Origin: Propionispira raffinosivorans DSM 20765
Lineage (GTDB): Bacteria; Bacillota; Negativicutes; Selenomonadales; Selenomonadaceae
Assembly: GCF_000381065.1 (NCBI RefSeq)
Contig: NZ_KB905840.1
Coordinates: forward strand, 219,419-283,418
Direction: 5' to 3'
DNA: 64,000 bases
Shown: piece by piece, positions 34,678 to 43,899 of the stretch
How the letters are laid out: each line of letters starts with the position of its first letter
Numbering within the stretch: position 1 is the first letter of the stretch
The notes under the pieces: model-generated
Told to the model about the DNA's origin: nothing
Seen by the model: only the letters and a program-made list of their open reading frames with translations
Databases searched by the model: none
Translations under genes and position numbers: made by a program

Positions 34678-35313
34678 ATGAATAGTTTGGATTTTTTTCA
34701 AAAAGGTGGACCGGTAATGTATATTTTGTTTCTTTGCTCATTAACGGTTATTGCAATCTCTATTGACCGATTTATCTATTATCGACAAGCGGTAAAAGAT
34801 AAATCAGAATTTCAAACCGGTTTAGAAAAGATCTTATTACAAAAAACTGTGCCGGAAGCTATTGCTTTTTGCAAAAACTTTTCGAATGCTTTCAGTTTTG
34901 TAGCTATGGCTGGGCTGAAGGCATATAAAAAGGGCAATGATGTAGAACAGGCATTGGATAGTACATATTCTATGGCGGCGATGAAGTTGAGAGAACGCAT
35001 CAATTATTTGTCTGTAGTTGTTACACTGGCTCCCTTACTTGGTCTTTTAGGAACAATTTTTGGCATGATTCAATCGTTTAGCATATTCAATGTGCAAGCC
35101 GGACAGCCTTTAGCAATTACCGGTGGAATAGGAGAAGCTTTAATTGCTACAGCAACAGGACTTTGTGTAGCGGTTTTGTCATTATTGGCACATACATATT
35201 ATTCACAGCGCTTGGATACGATTCTTACCGATTTAGAGCAAACATATACTATTGTTTTAAATTGTGTGCCAAAGCAAACCATGCCTGGAGGCTCAATTCA
35301 TGAAACGACGTGA
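34678..35313 (+). CDS. exbB: ExbB/TolQ-type proton channel subunit
   Basis: A 211-residue MotA/TolQ/ExbB protein: N-terminal helix (PVMYILFLCSLTVIAISIDRF) and a C-terminal helix pair (LSVVVTLAPLLGLLGTIFGMIQSF and GIGEALIATATGLCVAVLSLLAH). GLLGTIFGMI and EALIATATGL are the family's most conserved stretches. With ExbD it converts proton-motive force for TonB. SD AAGGAG; 15 nt after apbE and overlapping exbD by 14 nt. Confidence 0.94.
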   Translation: MNSLDFFQKGGPVMYILFLCSLTVIAISIDRFIYYRQAVKDKSEFQTGLEKILLQKTVPEAIAFCKNFSNAFSFVAMAGLKAYKKGNDVEQALDSTYSMAAMKLRERINYLSVVVTLAPLLGLLGTIFGMIQSFSIFNVQAGQPLAITGGIGEALIATATGLCVAVLSLLAHTYYSQRLDTILTDLEQTYTIVLNCVPKQTMPGGSIHETT

Positions 35314-35713
35314 TTTTCGGATTAAAAAAGATCCGCAGCTAATGATAATACCAATGATCGATATTATGTTTTTCTTATTAGTGTTTTTTATGATGAGTAC
35401 GTTATACATGGTACAATTAAATACTATTTCAGTTAATTTACCACAGGCTGCTGCGGCGGCAAAGGAAAACAAACCAGATTTAGTGGCTATTACAGCTATG
35501 GAAGATGGAACAATTTTATATGATAAAGAGTTAGTTTCTATGGCTGATTTAAAGGAACATATACAAAGTTCATTAGCGAAAAATGGCGATACAGTTTTTG
35601 TTTTACGGGGCGATAAAAAAGTCGAGTATGAAAATATTGTTACCGCATTGGATTCATTAAAACTTGCAGGAGCTCGCCGGATTTCTATCGCTACGGAACT
35701 GAAGGTGAGGTAA
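35300..35713 (+). CDS. exbD: ExbD/TolR-type subunit
   Basis: A 137-residue protein with one N-terminal helix containing the essential Asp in MIPMIDIMFFLLVFFMMS and a periplasmic domain ending GARRISIATELK. ATG 35300 follows TGGAGG; an upstream in-frame start at 35264 lies well inside exbB and lacks an SD. Partner of ExbB in energising TonB. Confidence 0.93.
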   Translation: MKRRDFRIKKDPQLMIIPMIDIMFFLLVFFMMSTLYMVQLNTISVNLPQAAAAAKENKPDLVAITAMEDGTILYDKELVSMADLKEHIQSSLAKNGDTVFVLRGDKKVEYENIVTALDSLKLAGARRISIATELKVR

Positions 35714-35718
35714 AAATC

Positions 35719-36372
35719 ATGCAATATCCAAGGCATTGGCGAATGGCATTTTGTGCAGCATTTTTTTTTCATCTACTTATTTGGCTGACAGGGAGTTTTT
35801 TACTACCTCATTTACAGGCAGCAGCCGTACCTGCTACAGGAACTGCCTTGGAATGGACTCAAGTCGACGATGAAGAAGCTAGTTCATTCAAACAAATATC
35901 GCAGACAGAAGTTATGGAACAAGCAGCACCACCTGCTGAAAAAGTTACAGAATCAAGGTTGCCAGATCAAACACAAATTTTAGCTGAGGATGATGTGGAT
36001 ACGGCACAACTTGTTGCACAATTAACAGAAAACCTACAAAATGGTAAACCTATACAAACTGATATTATTGTCAATGGAAAAGGAAAACAACGTGATATGG
36101 GAACAGCACCGGTTGTTATTACAGACTATTATCCACCGTTGTCAGATCAGGTTGGGTTTAGAGGAAAAGTTTCGTTGTTTGTAGAGATTCTTGATAGCGG
36201 TATGGTGGGGAAAGTGAAGGTAGCGGTTTCGTCGGGAAAAAATTCTATTGATGATATTGCAGTGAATGCAGCGAAAAAATGGCGCTTTAAACCGGCATTG
36301 GATCATGAGGGAAAACCAATGCCCTGCACAAAAATAATGGTTATTCCATTTAATATGCCATTGAGAAAATAA
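35719..36372 (+). CDS. tonB: TonB-like energy transducer
   Basis: A 217-residue protein with one N-terminal membrane anchor (AFCAAFFFHLLIWLTGSFLL), a periplasmic linker and a C-terminal TonB domain (~130-215: YYPPLSDQVGFRGKVSLFVE, VKVAVSSGKNSIDDIAVNAA, KKWRFKPALDHEGKP). The linker is shorter and less Pro-rich than in E. coli TonB. It contacts TonB boxes of outer-membrane receptors such as that at 18533. It ends the apbE-exbB-exbD-tonB operon or continues into the FTR1 genes. Confidence 0.9.
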   Translation: MQYPRHWRMAFCAAFFFHLLIWLTGSFLLPHLQAAAVPATGTALEWTQVDDEEASSFKQISQTEVMEQAAPPAEKVTESRLPDQTQILAEDDVDTAQLVAQLTENLQNGKPIQTDIIVNGKGKQRDMGTAPVVITDYYPPLSDQVGFRGKVSLFVEILDSGMVGKVKVAVSSGKNSIDDIAVNAAKKWRFKPALDHEGKPMPCTKIMVIPFNMPLRK

Positions 36373-36414
36373 AGATATGGCGTTATAGGTCGCTTATTTT
36401 TTTTCATACAACAA

Positions 36415-36429
36415 TGATAATGAGTATTA
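36415..36429. promoter_or_regulatory. Fur-like box upstream of FTR1
   Basis: TGATAAT-G-AGTATTA followed by ATATTAATTAT matches 12 of 14 consensus bases, 23 nt before the FTR1 start codon. Confidence 0.6.
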
Positions 36430-36451
36430 ATATTAATTATGAGGTGAATGC

Positions 36452-37639
36452 ATGTTTAAAAAATTGTGTATCCTTGCGGCAGTTTTTTTCTTGATGGGGA
36501 GTAATGCTTTCGCTTTGGCAGCACCAAAGTGGGATCAGGTCGCCAGTCATATTGCTCAAGAAATGCAGCGATCATTTGAAATTTATAGCAGTGGCGATGT
36601 AGATGGAGCCAAGAAAAATATCGACGATGTATATTATGGAATTTATGAAAAAGATGGATTAGAAATGACTGTGAGAAATACGGTCGCCAGTAAAAATGCA
36701 AATTTGACAGAGTATCAATTTAGTAAAATCAAAAAATTGATGACGAACCAAGCTCCTCCAGATCAGGTGAAACAGGAAATCAGTATATTGATGCAAATGA
36801 TTCAGTCTGATGTGGGGAAATTGCAAGGAGTTAATTCAGGTCATGGTGGGTGGGCGTCTTTTTGGCCAGCATTTTTGATTCTCGTACGGGAAGGTGTGGA
36901 AGCAATTCTGGTAATTGCGGCGATTCTTGCCTATTTGACGAAATCGGGCAATGCTGCAAAAGTAAGCATTGTGTATAATTATTCGCTTGCAGCTATTTTG
37001 GCCAGCTTTGTGACAGCGTTTGTTTTCCATATTTTTACACAGTCAAGTGGAGCTGGTGCCAATCAGGAAATTATGGAAGGCGCTACGATGTTAGTTGCTG
37101 TCATAGTCTTACTGTCCGTCAGTTATTGGATGGGAGGCAAGGCAAACACACAAGCTTGGTCAAATTATATTGAAACGAAAGTAGAAACTTCTTTGAGTAC
37201 TAAAAACACGATTGCTTTAGGATTGACAGCTTTTTTAGCGGTATATCGAGAAGGTGCAGAAGTCGTTCTGTTTTATCAGGCTTTATTTAATGGAGCTGGT
37301 GATGATGTACAGATGATTTGGCTTGGATTTGCGGCAGGCTGTTTAGCGTTGGCTATTATTTTTCTTTTGATTCGATATGGAACTTTAAAAATTCCATTAC
37401 AGCCTTTTTTTGTTGGAACCAGTGTTTTTATGTATGTTTTAGCAGTAAGCTTTGCTGGCAGCGGGGTAAAAGAATTACAAGAAGGAGGTATTATTGGTTC
37501 AACGCAACTGGAGGGTTTTCCAAGTATAGATTTTTTGGGACTTTATCCTAGTATGGAAACGTTGGTACCACAAATTATTTTAATTGCTGCTGCTGTAATC
37601 AGCATTGTATATAAAAAAATAAAATTAAAAGGAGTTTAA
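36452..37639 (+). CDS. FTR1-family iron permease
   Basis: A 395-residue protein: signal sequence (~1-24), a periplasmic domain (~25-130) as in FetM/EfeU-type bacterial permeases, then seven membrane helices. The two iron-binding RExxE motifs are REGVE (146-150) and REGAE (266-270). These permeases move ferrous/ferric iron across the inner membrane. Next to P19, DUF2318 and FtsX-like genes it forms the core of a P19-type (FetMP/Cj1658-like) system. A Fur-like box and SD GAGGTG precede it. Confidence 0.94.
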   Translation: MFKKLCILAAVFFLMGSNAFALAAPKWDQVASHIAQEMQRSFEIYSSGDVDGAKKNIDDVYYGIYEKDGLEMTVRNTVASKNANLTEYQFSKIKKLMTNQAPPDQVKQEISILMQMIQSDVGKLQGVNSGHGGWASFWPAFLILVREGVEAILVIAAILAYLTKSGNAAKVSIVYNYSLAAILASFVTAFVFHIFTQSSGAGANQEIMEGATMLVAVIVLLSVSYWMGGKANTQAWSNYIETKVETSLSTKNTIALGLTAFLAVYREGAEVVLFYQALFNGAGDDVQMIWLGFAAGCLALAIIFLLIRYGTLKIPLQPFFVGTSVFMYVLAVSFAGSGVKELQEGGIIGSTQLEGFPSIDFLGLYPSMETLVPQIILIAAAVISIVYKKIKLKGV

Positions 37640-37641
37640 AC

Positions 37642-38196
37642 ATGATGAATTTTAAAATTTTATCTATGGCATTCGCGGTCTTATTTACGATGTTTGTTTC
37701 TGGAGGAAGTAGTTATGCTGCGGGGTTTCAAGAATATCCAATCGGGGATGAGCAGGAAAGCAGTACGAATCATTTTAAAGTTGCTGTCGTTTATTTCCAA
37801 CCAGTCCCAATGGCTCCATCTGGAATGACGCTGGAACCGGATAAAGCAGATATCCATTTAGAAACAGATATTCATGCCACTGAAGGCAATGATACCGGTT
37901 TTGGTGTGGGCGAATGGGTACCTTATTTAATGATTCATTACACCTTAACTAAACAAGGAACTGGTGAAGTCATTGAAGGTAATTTAATGCCGATGAATGC
38001 AAGTGATGGGCCTCATTATGGGGCCAATGTTAAAATGCTTGGTGCCGGTACATATGATGTAGCCTTTAGCATTGACAGTCCAGTTCGTATGAATTTTGGT
38101 GTTCATACGGATAAAGAAACAGGCGTGGATGGGCGCTTTTGGGAAAAACCAGTTATGATGCATTGGACATTTAATTACGTTCCTAGACATTGGTAA
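37642..38196 (+). CDS. P19/Tp34-family periplasmic iron-binding protein
   Basis: A 184-residue exported protein (signal ~1-27, cleaved near SSYAAG). It has the family's metal-site residues: Met in PMAPSGM, His in DIHLETDIHA, and His in DGPHYGANVKML, plus VGEWVPYLMIHY. P19 and Tp34 bind copper/iron at the dimer interface and hand iron to the FTR1 permease encoded 2 nt upstream. SD AAGGAG. Confidence 0.93.
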   Translation: MMNFKILSMAFAVLFTMFVSGGSSYAAGFQEYPIGDEQESSTNHFKVAVVYFQPVPMAPSGMTLEPDKADIHLETDIHATEGNDTGFGVGEWVPYLMIHYTLTKQGTGEVIEGNLMPMNASDGPHYGANVKMLGAGTYDVAFSIDSPVRMNFGVHTDKETGVDGRFWEKPVMMHWTFNYVPRHW

Positions 38197-38206
38197 TATA
38201 AAAAAG

Positions 38207-38238
38207 CAAAGCGGCCGGGAATTTTCCTGACCGCTTTG
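38207..38238 (+). terminator. Hairpin inside the iron operon (attenuating terminator)
   Basis: CAAAGCGG (38207-38214) pairs with CCGCTTTG (38231-38238), inner CGGGA/TCCTG, followed by the T-rich TCTTTACTTTG. It may lower expression of downstream genes relative to FTR1-P19. Confidence 0.6.
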
Positions 38239-38285
38239 TCTTTACTTTGTGTGAAAAATATTTAAAGTTGTGAAAGGATAAGCCT

Positions 38286-39545
38286 ATGTTGCAAATGATA
38301 TTACAAAATCTTGTTCCAGCAATGGAATTGGCAGTGACATTAATCGTTCCTTTGGCTATTTTGCTTGCACTTCTTATGCGCATGCAACCTGAAGCGTATA
38401 AAAAGATTTTTTTTCGAGGCATTAGCTGGGGTTTTTGGGGATCATTTTTTATTATACTTGTAAAAATAGGAACCAAAAATGCCGTTAGTCGAGAAGTGTT
38501 TGAAAGTTTAACGAGTTTTTTGGCACTATTTGCTGAAGTGGCTGTGTTATGGCCTTTTTATTTTAGTAAAAGCATAGAAAAAACGCTACAGAAAAGTTTT
38601 AAAATTGCCTTATATACGATGATTATAACCTTAACTTTATATCATGGCATGGAAATTTTGCTAATTCCGGTTAGTGTTTTTGTTTCCGCAGTTGATGTGA
38701 TATGGAGTATGACAGTTTTATGGAAAATGATCGGGTTTTTAGTAGGATTGCTGCTTGCTGGTATAAGCGGGGTGATTATTTTTCGTGCGGCAGCGGCGCT
38801 GAATTATCGGCGCCTTTTATTTGTCTTTACAGTTCAGATTATAACGATTATTTTTCAGCAAGTGATTTTTTTAATACAGGTCATGATGGCACGGAGCATC
38901 TTGCCAGGAGAATATTTAATGTCTGGTATGGCGGTTTTAATTGACCATCAATCATGGTTTATATTTATTGTTTTTGCGGTTACTTTTATTTTACCGATTA
39001 CATTGTTTTTACAAAAGAGACCGCAACGACCTAAGGAAGCCAATCCAGCACAATATAGACGTATACGAAGTGTTGCTAAAAGAAAATTGCGTTGGGGAAT
39101 GGGAACGATTCTTTGTTTATGCCTTATGTTATTTGTTTCTACAGAGGGAAGTATGTATGTAAATAAGACAGAAGAACTTGTTCCGGCCGTAGCTGTTACA
39201 GCTTTAGATGGAAATATCCAAATTCCTCTGGAGCAAGTGAATGATGGGCATCTACATCGTTATGTTTACAAAGCTTCTACGGGAGAATTGGTGCGGTTTA
39301 TTATTATCCAGAAAGGCGGATCTGCTTATGGCGTAGGTTTGGATGCTTGTGAAATTTGCGGGCCTACGGGATATTTGGAGCGTGATGGACAAGTTGTCTG
39401 TCGACTTTGTGATGTGGTGATGAATAAAGCCACAATCGGGATGAAGGGTGGTTGTAATCCGATACCCATTGCTTATAAAGTTATGCAGGGTAATGTCATG
39501 GTAGAGCAAAGCGGCTTAGAAACGGAAAAAAGTCGATTTAAATGA
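38286..39545 (+). CDS. DUF2318 membrane protein (Cj1660-like)
   Basis: A 419-residue membrane protein with about eight N-terminal helices and a C-terminal domain outside the membrane (~300-419). The latter carries CEICGPTGYLE, CRLCDVVMN and KGGCNPIP: two CxxC pairs plus Cys, matching the DUF2318 'Fe-S-containing' domain. In Campylobacter the homologue is part of the P19 iron system and may pass electrons or bind haem or Fe-S. SD AAAGG. Preceded by an attenuating hairpin. Confidence 0.85.
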   Translation: MLQMILQNLVPAMELAVTLIVPLAILLALLMRMQPEAYKKIFFRGISWGFWGSFFIILVKIGTKNAVSREVFESLTSFLALFAEVAVLWPFYFSKSIEKTLQKSFKIALYTMIITLTLYHGMEILLIPVSVFVSAVDVIWSMTVLWKMIGFLVGLLLAGISGVIIFRAAAALNYRRLLFVFTVQIITIIFQQVIFLIQVMMARSILPGEYLMSGMAVLIDHQSWFIFIVFAVTFILPITLFLQKRPQRPKEANPAQYRRIRSVAKRKLRWGMGTILCLCLMLFVSTEGSMYVNKTEELVPAVAVTALDGNIQIPLEQVNDGHLHRYVYKASTGELVRFIIIQKGGSAYGVGLDACEICGPTGYLERDGQVVCRLCDVVMNKATIGMKGGCNPIPIAYKVMQGNVMVEQSGLETEKSRFK

Positions 39546-39558
39546 GGAGGCGATATGA

Positions 39559-40857
39559 ATGTTTTGGCAAATGGTAAAGGGGGCAATGCTCAGACAATCC
39601 CGCAAGATGCTAATGGTTGCTCTTACGGTCGCATTAGGAGTTTCTTTGACAACAGCTATGCTCAATGTCATGTTAGATGTTGGAGATAAAGTGAACCAAG
39701 AACTAAAAGCCTATGGTGCCAATATTAGCGTAACACCAAAAAATAGTTCTGTGCTCAAAGATGTATACGGACTGGATAGTACCGTGGCACATAAAGAGTA
39801 TTTGCAAGAAAGTGATGTAGGTAAGCTTAAAACAATTTTTTGGACAAATAATATTGTAGCATTTGCTCCTTCGTTGGAAATGAAATTGAATCTGGTGAAA
39901 GATCATGATCTAATGGAAGAGCCAATAACCGTCATTGGTTCGTGGTTTGATTATACATTGTCTTTGCCAACGGGAGATACTATGCAAACGGGGTTGAAGT
40001 ATTTAAAATCATGGTGGACGATTGATGGTGAATGGGTTCAAGATACCGATTTGAATTCTATTATGTTAGGAAAACGGTTGGCGGATCGTATGGGCATAAA
40101 TAGTGGAGACACGATTACATATACGCTGCCAAGTGGGGCGGGGCACGCTCATCTTACCGTTGTAGGCATTTTTAATGGTGGTGGACAAGAAGATAATGAA
40201 GCATTTGTTCCTTTGGCATTTATTCGAAAAATGGCGAGTTTATCAGATAAAATTGATAAAATTGAAGTCAGTGCTATCACGACCCCCGAAAATGATTTGG
40301 CCCGAAAAGCAGCCGCAAATCCAAAAAACTTGTCGATGAAGGAATGGGAGACATGGTATTGTACATCTTACGTGAGTTCTATTGCTTTCCAAATCGAGGA
40401 AGTCGTGCAAAATTCGATAGCAAAACCGGTACGACAAGTTGCTGAATCAGAAGGGAAAATTCTGCAAAAGACACAAATGTTGATGCTTTTAATTACAGCT
40501 TTGAGCCTTTTGAGTTCAGCTCTAGGAATTTCCAATTTAGTGAGTGCAAATATTATGGAGCGTAGTAAAGAATTAGGCTTGCTTAAAGCTTTGGGGGCGT
40601 CCAATCAAGCAGTTGTTTTTCTGATACTTACGGAAATTTTTATTACAGGCTTTATTGGTGGTATAGGTGGTTACTTTTTAGGTCTTGGTTTCGCTAAAAT
40701 TATAGGTCAGACAGTATTTGGTTCAGCAATTGCCATTAATTTTATGGTGATCCCTTGGGTTATCATATTGATGGTTTTAGTTATTTTAATAGGAAGTTTG
40801 CCTGCGATACGCATGCTTTTATCCTTGCGTCCAGCGGCAGTACTTCATGGGAGGTGA
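39559..40857 (+). CDS. FtsX/MacB-type ABC permease, first subunit
   Basis: A 432-residue permease with an N-terminal helix, a large extracytoplasmic MacB-like domain (~50-290) and three C-terminal helices; SKELGLLKALGASN is the cytoplasmic coupling loop of FtsX permeases. With the second permease and LolD-like ATPase it forms a mechanotransmission-type ABC complex, as in the Cj1661-1663 part of P19 systems. SD GAGGAGG. Confidence 0.88.
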   Translation: MFWQMVKGAMLRQSRKMLMVALTVALGVSLTTAMLNVMLDVGDKVNQELKAYGANISVTPKNSSVLKDVYGLDSTVAHKEYLQESDVGKLKTIFWTNNIVAFAPSLEMKLNLVKDHDLMEEPITVIGSWFDYTLSLPTGDTMQTGLKYLKSWWTIDGEWVQDTDLNSIMLGKRLADRMGINSGDTITYTLPSGAGHAHLTVVGIFNGGGQEDNEAFVPLAFIRKMASLSDKIDKIEVSAITTPENDLARKAAANPKNLSMKEWETWYCTSYVSSIAFQIEEVVQNSIAKPVRQVAESEGKILQKTQMLMLLITALSLLSSALGISNLVSANIMERSKELGLLKALGASNQAVVFLILTEIFITGFIGGIGGYFLGLGFAKIIGQTVFGSAIAINFMVIPWVIILMVLVILIGSLPAIRMLLSLRPAAVLHGR

Positions 40858-40861
40858 TAAG

Positions 40862-41992
40862 ATGCGAAATTATAAAATGTTTTTTAAGATGATTATCCAT
40901 GCACTTTTGCGGCGGCGTTCAAGAATGTTGATTGCTTTGTTGGCTGTTGCTATCGGAGCTACAATTATTTCGGGACTGGTTACCGTGTATTATGATGTAC
41001 CAAAACAGATGGGGAGAGAATTTCGTTCATATGGTGCGAATATGGTATTAGTTCCCAATGGTGAAAATGTATGGATTAATCAAACGGATCTGAAAGCGGT
41101 TCGAAAGGTATTTTTGCCAGAACAACTAGTGGGCGTGGCTCCTTTTTTATATGAACGCATTAAATTAAATGAACAACCTATTTTAGCGGCTGGTACGGAT
41201 TTTACGGAAATTCAAAAAGTAAGTCCGTATTGGCAGATTACTGGACAATGGCCGAAGGCAGGAACGTCGGAGATTTTGGTTGGAGCTGACATTGCGGAAC
41301 AGCTAAACGTTACCCCGGGTCAGACACTGATCTTATCAGGTGGCAGCGATCAGAGCGAAAGAAAAGTTATAGTAGCAGGAGTTGTCCGGACTGGAGGCAA
41401 AGAAGAGCAGTTTGTTTTTATGAATTTAGATTTGATGCAAAGCATAGTGCAGAAAGATGGGCAATTGAGTTTAGTTCAAGTAAGTGTAGTCGCTGATAAA
41501 GCTGAACTGAGTACATTGATAGATGAAATCAGTAACAAATATCCGACTATTTCACCGCAATTGGTTCAACAAGTAGCTCATTCTGAACAAACAGTTTTGC
41601 AAAAATTACAGGCATTGGTCTTTTTGGTAACGATTGTAGTTCTCTTATTGACTTTGATTTGTGTGGCAACAACGATGATGGCTGTTGTAACAGAGCGCAG
41701 AAAAGAAATAGGCTTGAAAAAAGCGTTAGGTGCAGATAATAAAAGTATTATTTTTGACTTTCTCGGTGAAGGCTGTGTTTTAGGGGCTTTGGGAGGATTA
41801 TTAGGCATGGGATTGGGGTTTGCATTTGCGCAGGTAGTCAGTGTAGAAGTCTTTGGTCGAACCATTGAGTTTTCATGGTTGATTGCAATTTTTTCTGTAC
41901 TTTTATCTATTGTCGTTACAGGAGCAGCATCATTAATTCCTGTTAAGATCGCGACAAGTGTCGAACCCGCCATAGTTTTGCGCGGTGAATAA
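40862..41992 (+). CDS. FtsX/MacB-type ABC permease, second subunit
   Basis: A 376-residue permease of the same fold; ERRKEIGLKKALGADN is the coupling segment and PVKIATSVEPAIVLRG the C-terminal hallmark. ATG 40862 is chosen by GGGAGGTGAT upstream; an earlier in-frame start at 40847 overlaps the previous stop codon region without an SD. It is adjacent to the first permease (4 nt apart), implying a heterodimer. Confidence 0.88.
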   Translation: MRNYKMFFKMIIHALLRRRSRMLIALLAVAIGATIISGLVTVYYDVPKQMGREFRSYGANMVLVPNGENVWINQTDLKAVRKVFLPEQLVGVAPFLYERIKLNEQPILAAGTDFTEIQKVSPYWQITGQWPKAGTSEILVGADIAEQLNVTPGQTLILSGGSDQSERKVIVAGVVRTGGKEEQFVFMNLDLMQSIVQKDGQLSLVQVSVVADKAELSTLIDEISNKYPTISPQLVQQVAHSEQTVLQKLQALVFLVTIVVLLLTLICVATTMMAVVTERRKEIGLKKALGADNKSIIFDFLGEGCVLGALGGLLGMGLGFAFAQVVSVEVFGRTIEFSWLIAIFSVLLSIVVTGAASLIPVKIATSVEPAIVLRGE

Positions 41993-42004
41993 GGAGGAGA
42001 TTAT

Positions 42005-42667
42005 ATGAGTTTATTAGAATTGAAAAATGTTTCGATGGTCTACGGAAAGGTAAAAGCCCTGCAAAATATTGATTTGGTTGTAGAACAGGGGGCCTGGCTA
42101 GCTTTAATGGGACCATCTGGGTCGGGGAAAACGACACTAATGAATATTATTGGTTGTATGGATAAGGCCACATCTGGTTCAATTTTTCTTGACGGTATAG
42201 ATCTATCAGGAGTCACGAAGCATGAACTTACAGAATTGCGTCGGGACAAAATTGGATTGGTTTTTCAACAATTTCATTTGATACCCTATTTGACCGCTGT
42301 TGAAAATATCATGATTGCGCAATATTATCATAGTATGCCAGATGAAAAAGAAGCGATGGAAGCTTTGGCGCGTGTTGGATTAAAAGAGCGTGCCTTACAT
42401 TTGCCAAGTCAGCTTTCAGGTGGGGAACAGCAACGTGTCTGTATCGCTAGAGCGTTGATAAATTATCCAATGTTGATTTTAGCAGATGAACCTACTGGAA
42501 ATTTAGATGAAGCAAATGAAGAAATTGTCATGAATTTATTTCGGGAATTACACGCTGAAGGTCATACCATTTTAACAGTTACACATGATCCACAGGTAGG
42601 TGAACAAGCGGAAAAATGTATTGTGATAGAACATGGTCGCATTGCCGAATCAAAACAAAATAGATAA
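42005..42667 (+). CDS. LolD-like ABC ATPase
   Basis: A 220-residue ATPase with Walker A GPSGSGKT, Q-loop VFQQFHLIPYLTAVEN, signature LSGGEQQR, Walker B LILADEPTGNLD and H-loop VTHDPQ. It belongs to the LolD/MacB class that drives FtsX-type permeases; here it completes the two-permease complex. SD AAGGAGGAG. Cotranscribed with iron-uptake genes; no lipoprotein-release partner LolA is nearby. Confidence 0.92.
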   Translation: MSLLELKNVSMVYGKVKALQNIDLVVEQGAWLALMGPSGSGKTTLMNIIGCMDKATSGSIFLDGIDLSGVTKHELTELRRDKIGLVFQQFHLIPYLTAVENIMIAQYYHSMPDEKEAMEALARVGLKERALHLPSQLSGGEQQRVCIARALINYPMLILADEPTGNLDEANEEIVMNLFRELHAEGHTILTVTHDPQVGEQAEKCIVIEHGRIAESKQNR

Positions 42668-42680
42668 AGGATGATCATAG

Positions 42681-43187
42681 ATGAAAACATATAATGCAGT
42701 TTTCTTGGCAGGAGCTGTTACTTTGTCAGCACAATTTTTAGCAGGCTGCGGGCACACGACACCGCCATGTTGTATTGGAGACTCGACAGCGGCACAAGAA
42801 ACGGGAATAGTTCCGGTGACAGAGCAGCAAAATAATAAAGAATACAAGGATGGTACTTATAGTGATGAAAGCAGTCCAGATGAATTTGGTGCTGTTGGTA
42901 AAATTACGCTTTCTATTGCGCAAAATAAAATAACCAATGTATCGTTCACCGGCGTGCAAAAAGATGGTACGTTAAAAGATGCAGACTATGGCAAAACAAA
43001 TCATAAAATTGAAAATCCAGCATTTTACCAAAAAGCCCAAAATGCTGTAAAAGCCAATGCAGCGTATGCAAAACAATTAATTGATGTACAATTGGCAGAA
43101 AAAGTGGATGCAATATCGGGAGCGACCATATCATATAATCAATTTATCGAAGCTGAAAAAAAAGCAATAGCACAGGCAGCTTCATAA
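42681..43187 (+). CDS. FMN-binding domain lipoprotein
   Basis: A 168-residue lipoprotein. Lipobox LAGC places the lipidated Cys at residue 23; the FMN-binding domain (~55-165) has VGKITLSIAQNKITNVSFTG and the flavinylation motif DAISGATIS, with Thr149 the expected FMN attachment site. ApbE (33691) would attach the flavin. The protein is likely a periplasmic electron carrier that reduces Fe(III) for the P19/FTR1 system. SD AAAGGATG. Confidence 0.88.
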   Translation: MKTYNAVFLAGAVTLSAQFLAGCGHTTPPCCIGDSTAAQETGIVPVTEQQNNKEYKDGTYSDESSPDEFGAVGKITLSIAQNKITNVSFTGVQKDGTLKDADYGKTNHKIENPAFYQKAQNAVKANAAYAKQLIDVQLAEKVDAISGATISYNQFIEAEKKAIAQAAS

Positions 43188-43198
43188 TTTTAGTTCAT

Positions 43199-43225
43199 AG
43201 CGCGCTCGTTCAATGCGAGTGCGCT
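43199..43225 (+). terminator. Hairpin after the iron operon
   Basis: AGCGCGCTCG pairs with CGAGTGCGCT (one G-T). A weak A/T tail follows. Confidence 0.55.
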
Positions 43226-43367
43226 GAAAAATAAAATATAGTTTTATAAATAATCTTTAAATTTAATAAACAATTGCTTAGCTAAGGGAAACGGGTGTCT
43301 ACTTGACGGGGATAATTCAATGATTTTTTTGTGCGGATTGGTTTTTCCCGTAAGTAAAATTTACACG

Positions 43368-43406
43368 AACCCTCAGACTTTTTCGGGCTTGAGGGTTATT
43401 TTTTTT
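43368..43406 (+). terminator. Intrinsic terminator
   Basis: AACCCTCA (43368-43375) pairs with TGAGGGTT (43390-43397), followed by ATTTTTTTTTT. Confidence 0.8.
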
Positions 43407-43409
43407 AGC

Positions 43410-43453
43410 AAATGGGGGGCTCATATTCATTTCTTAATGTGAGTCCCCCATTT
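43410..43453. repeat. Inverted repeat of unknown role
   Basis: AAATGGGGGGCTCA (43410-43423) and TGAGTCCCCCATTT (43440-43453) pair along 14 bp with one G-T; only 4 nt after the preceding terminator. Confidence 0.55.
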
Positions 43454-43899
43454 GGTTCAACTTTATTATACAATGAGTTTTTTCTATTTGCTAACAGAAT
43501 CGACCATACCAGGCTTGCATTGTTGTCTGAAATTTGGCAGAGAATAAACCTTCAACAATGATGATGAGGGCGCTAGTGCTTGAATTGGAGTCAATTGCAG
43601 AAAACGCAATTTCTGAGCTGGCTAACATGCTAACAGCGGTCTTCAAATATTCGTAACTTAATGACATTGCCGTTAAGGGTGCTGTTAGTTTCTGTAAAGT
43701 CATGATCCCGATAAATTTATCCGATCAGTGTGTGATTCCGAATGCGGCGGGGGTGGCTAAGTGGTATCGAAATTTGAGTGTTCAAGCCGATTTTCGATAT
43801 GAAGAACCTTTGATGGATATGGAACTGGATGATATGGAGGCAAAGGTAGTGTTAAAGGGTTATTCTTTGACGGAGGATTTCTCAGGGAACAAGGAAATT
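43454..43899. other. Stretch without a convincing gene
   Basis: Two short open frames occur, a 70-codon one on the minus strand (43491-43703) and a 71-codon one on the plus strand (43702-43917) ending inside the terminator stem at 43904. Neither has a good SD or a recognisable family. The plus-strand frame can be extended upstream to ATG 43561 if one TAA (near 43652) is ignored, so it may be a decayed gene. Confidence 0.4.

Noticed and set aside
36836..37030. Minus-strand 64-codon frame
   Set aside because: Antisense shadow within the FTR1 gene.
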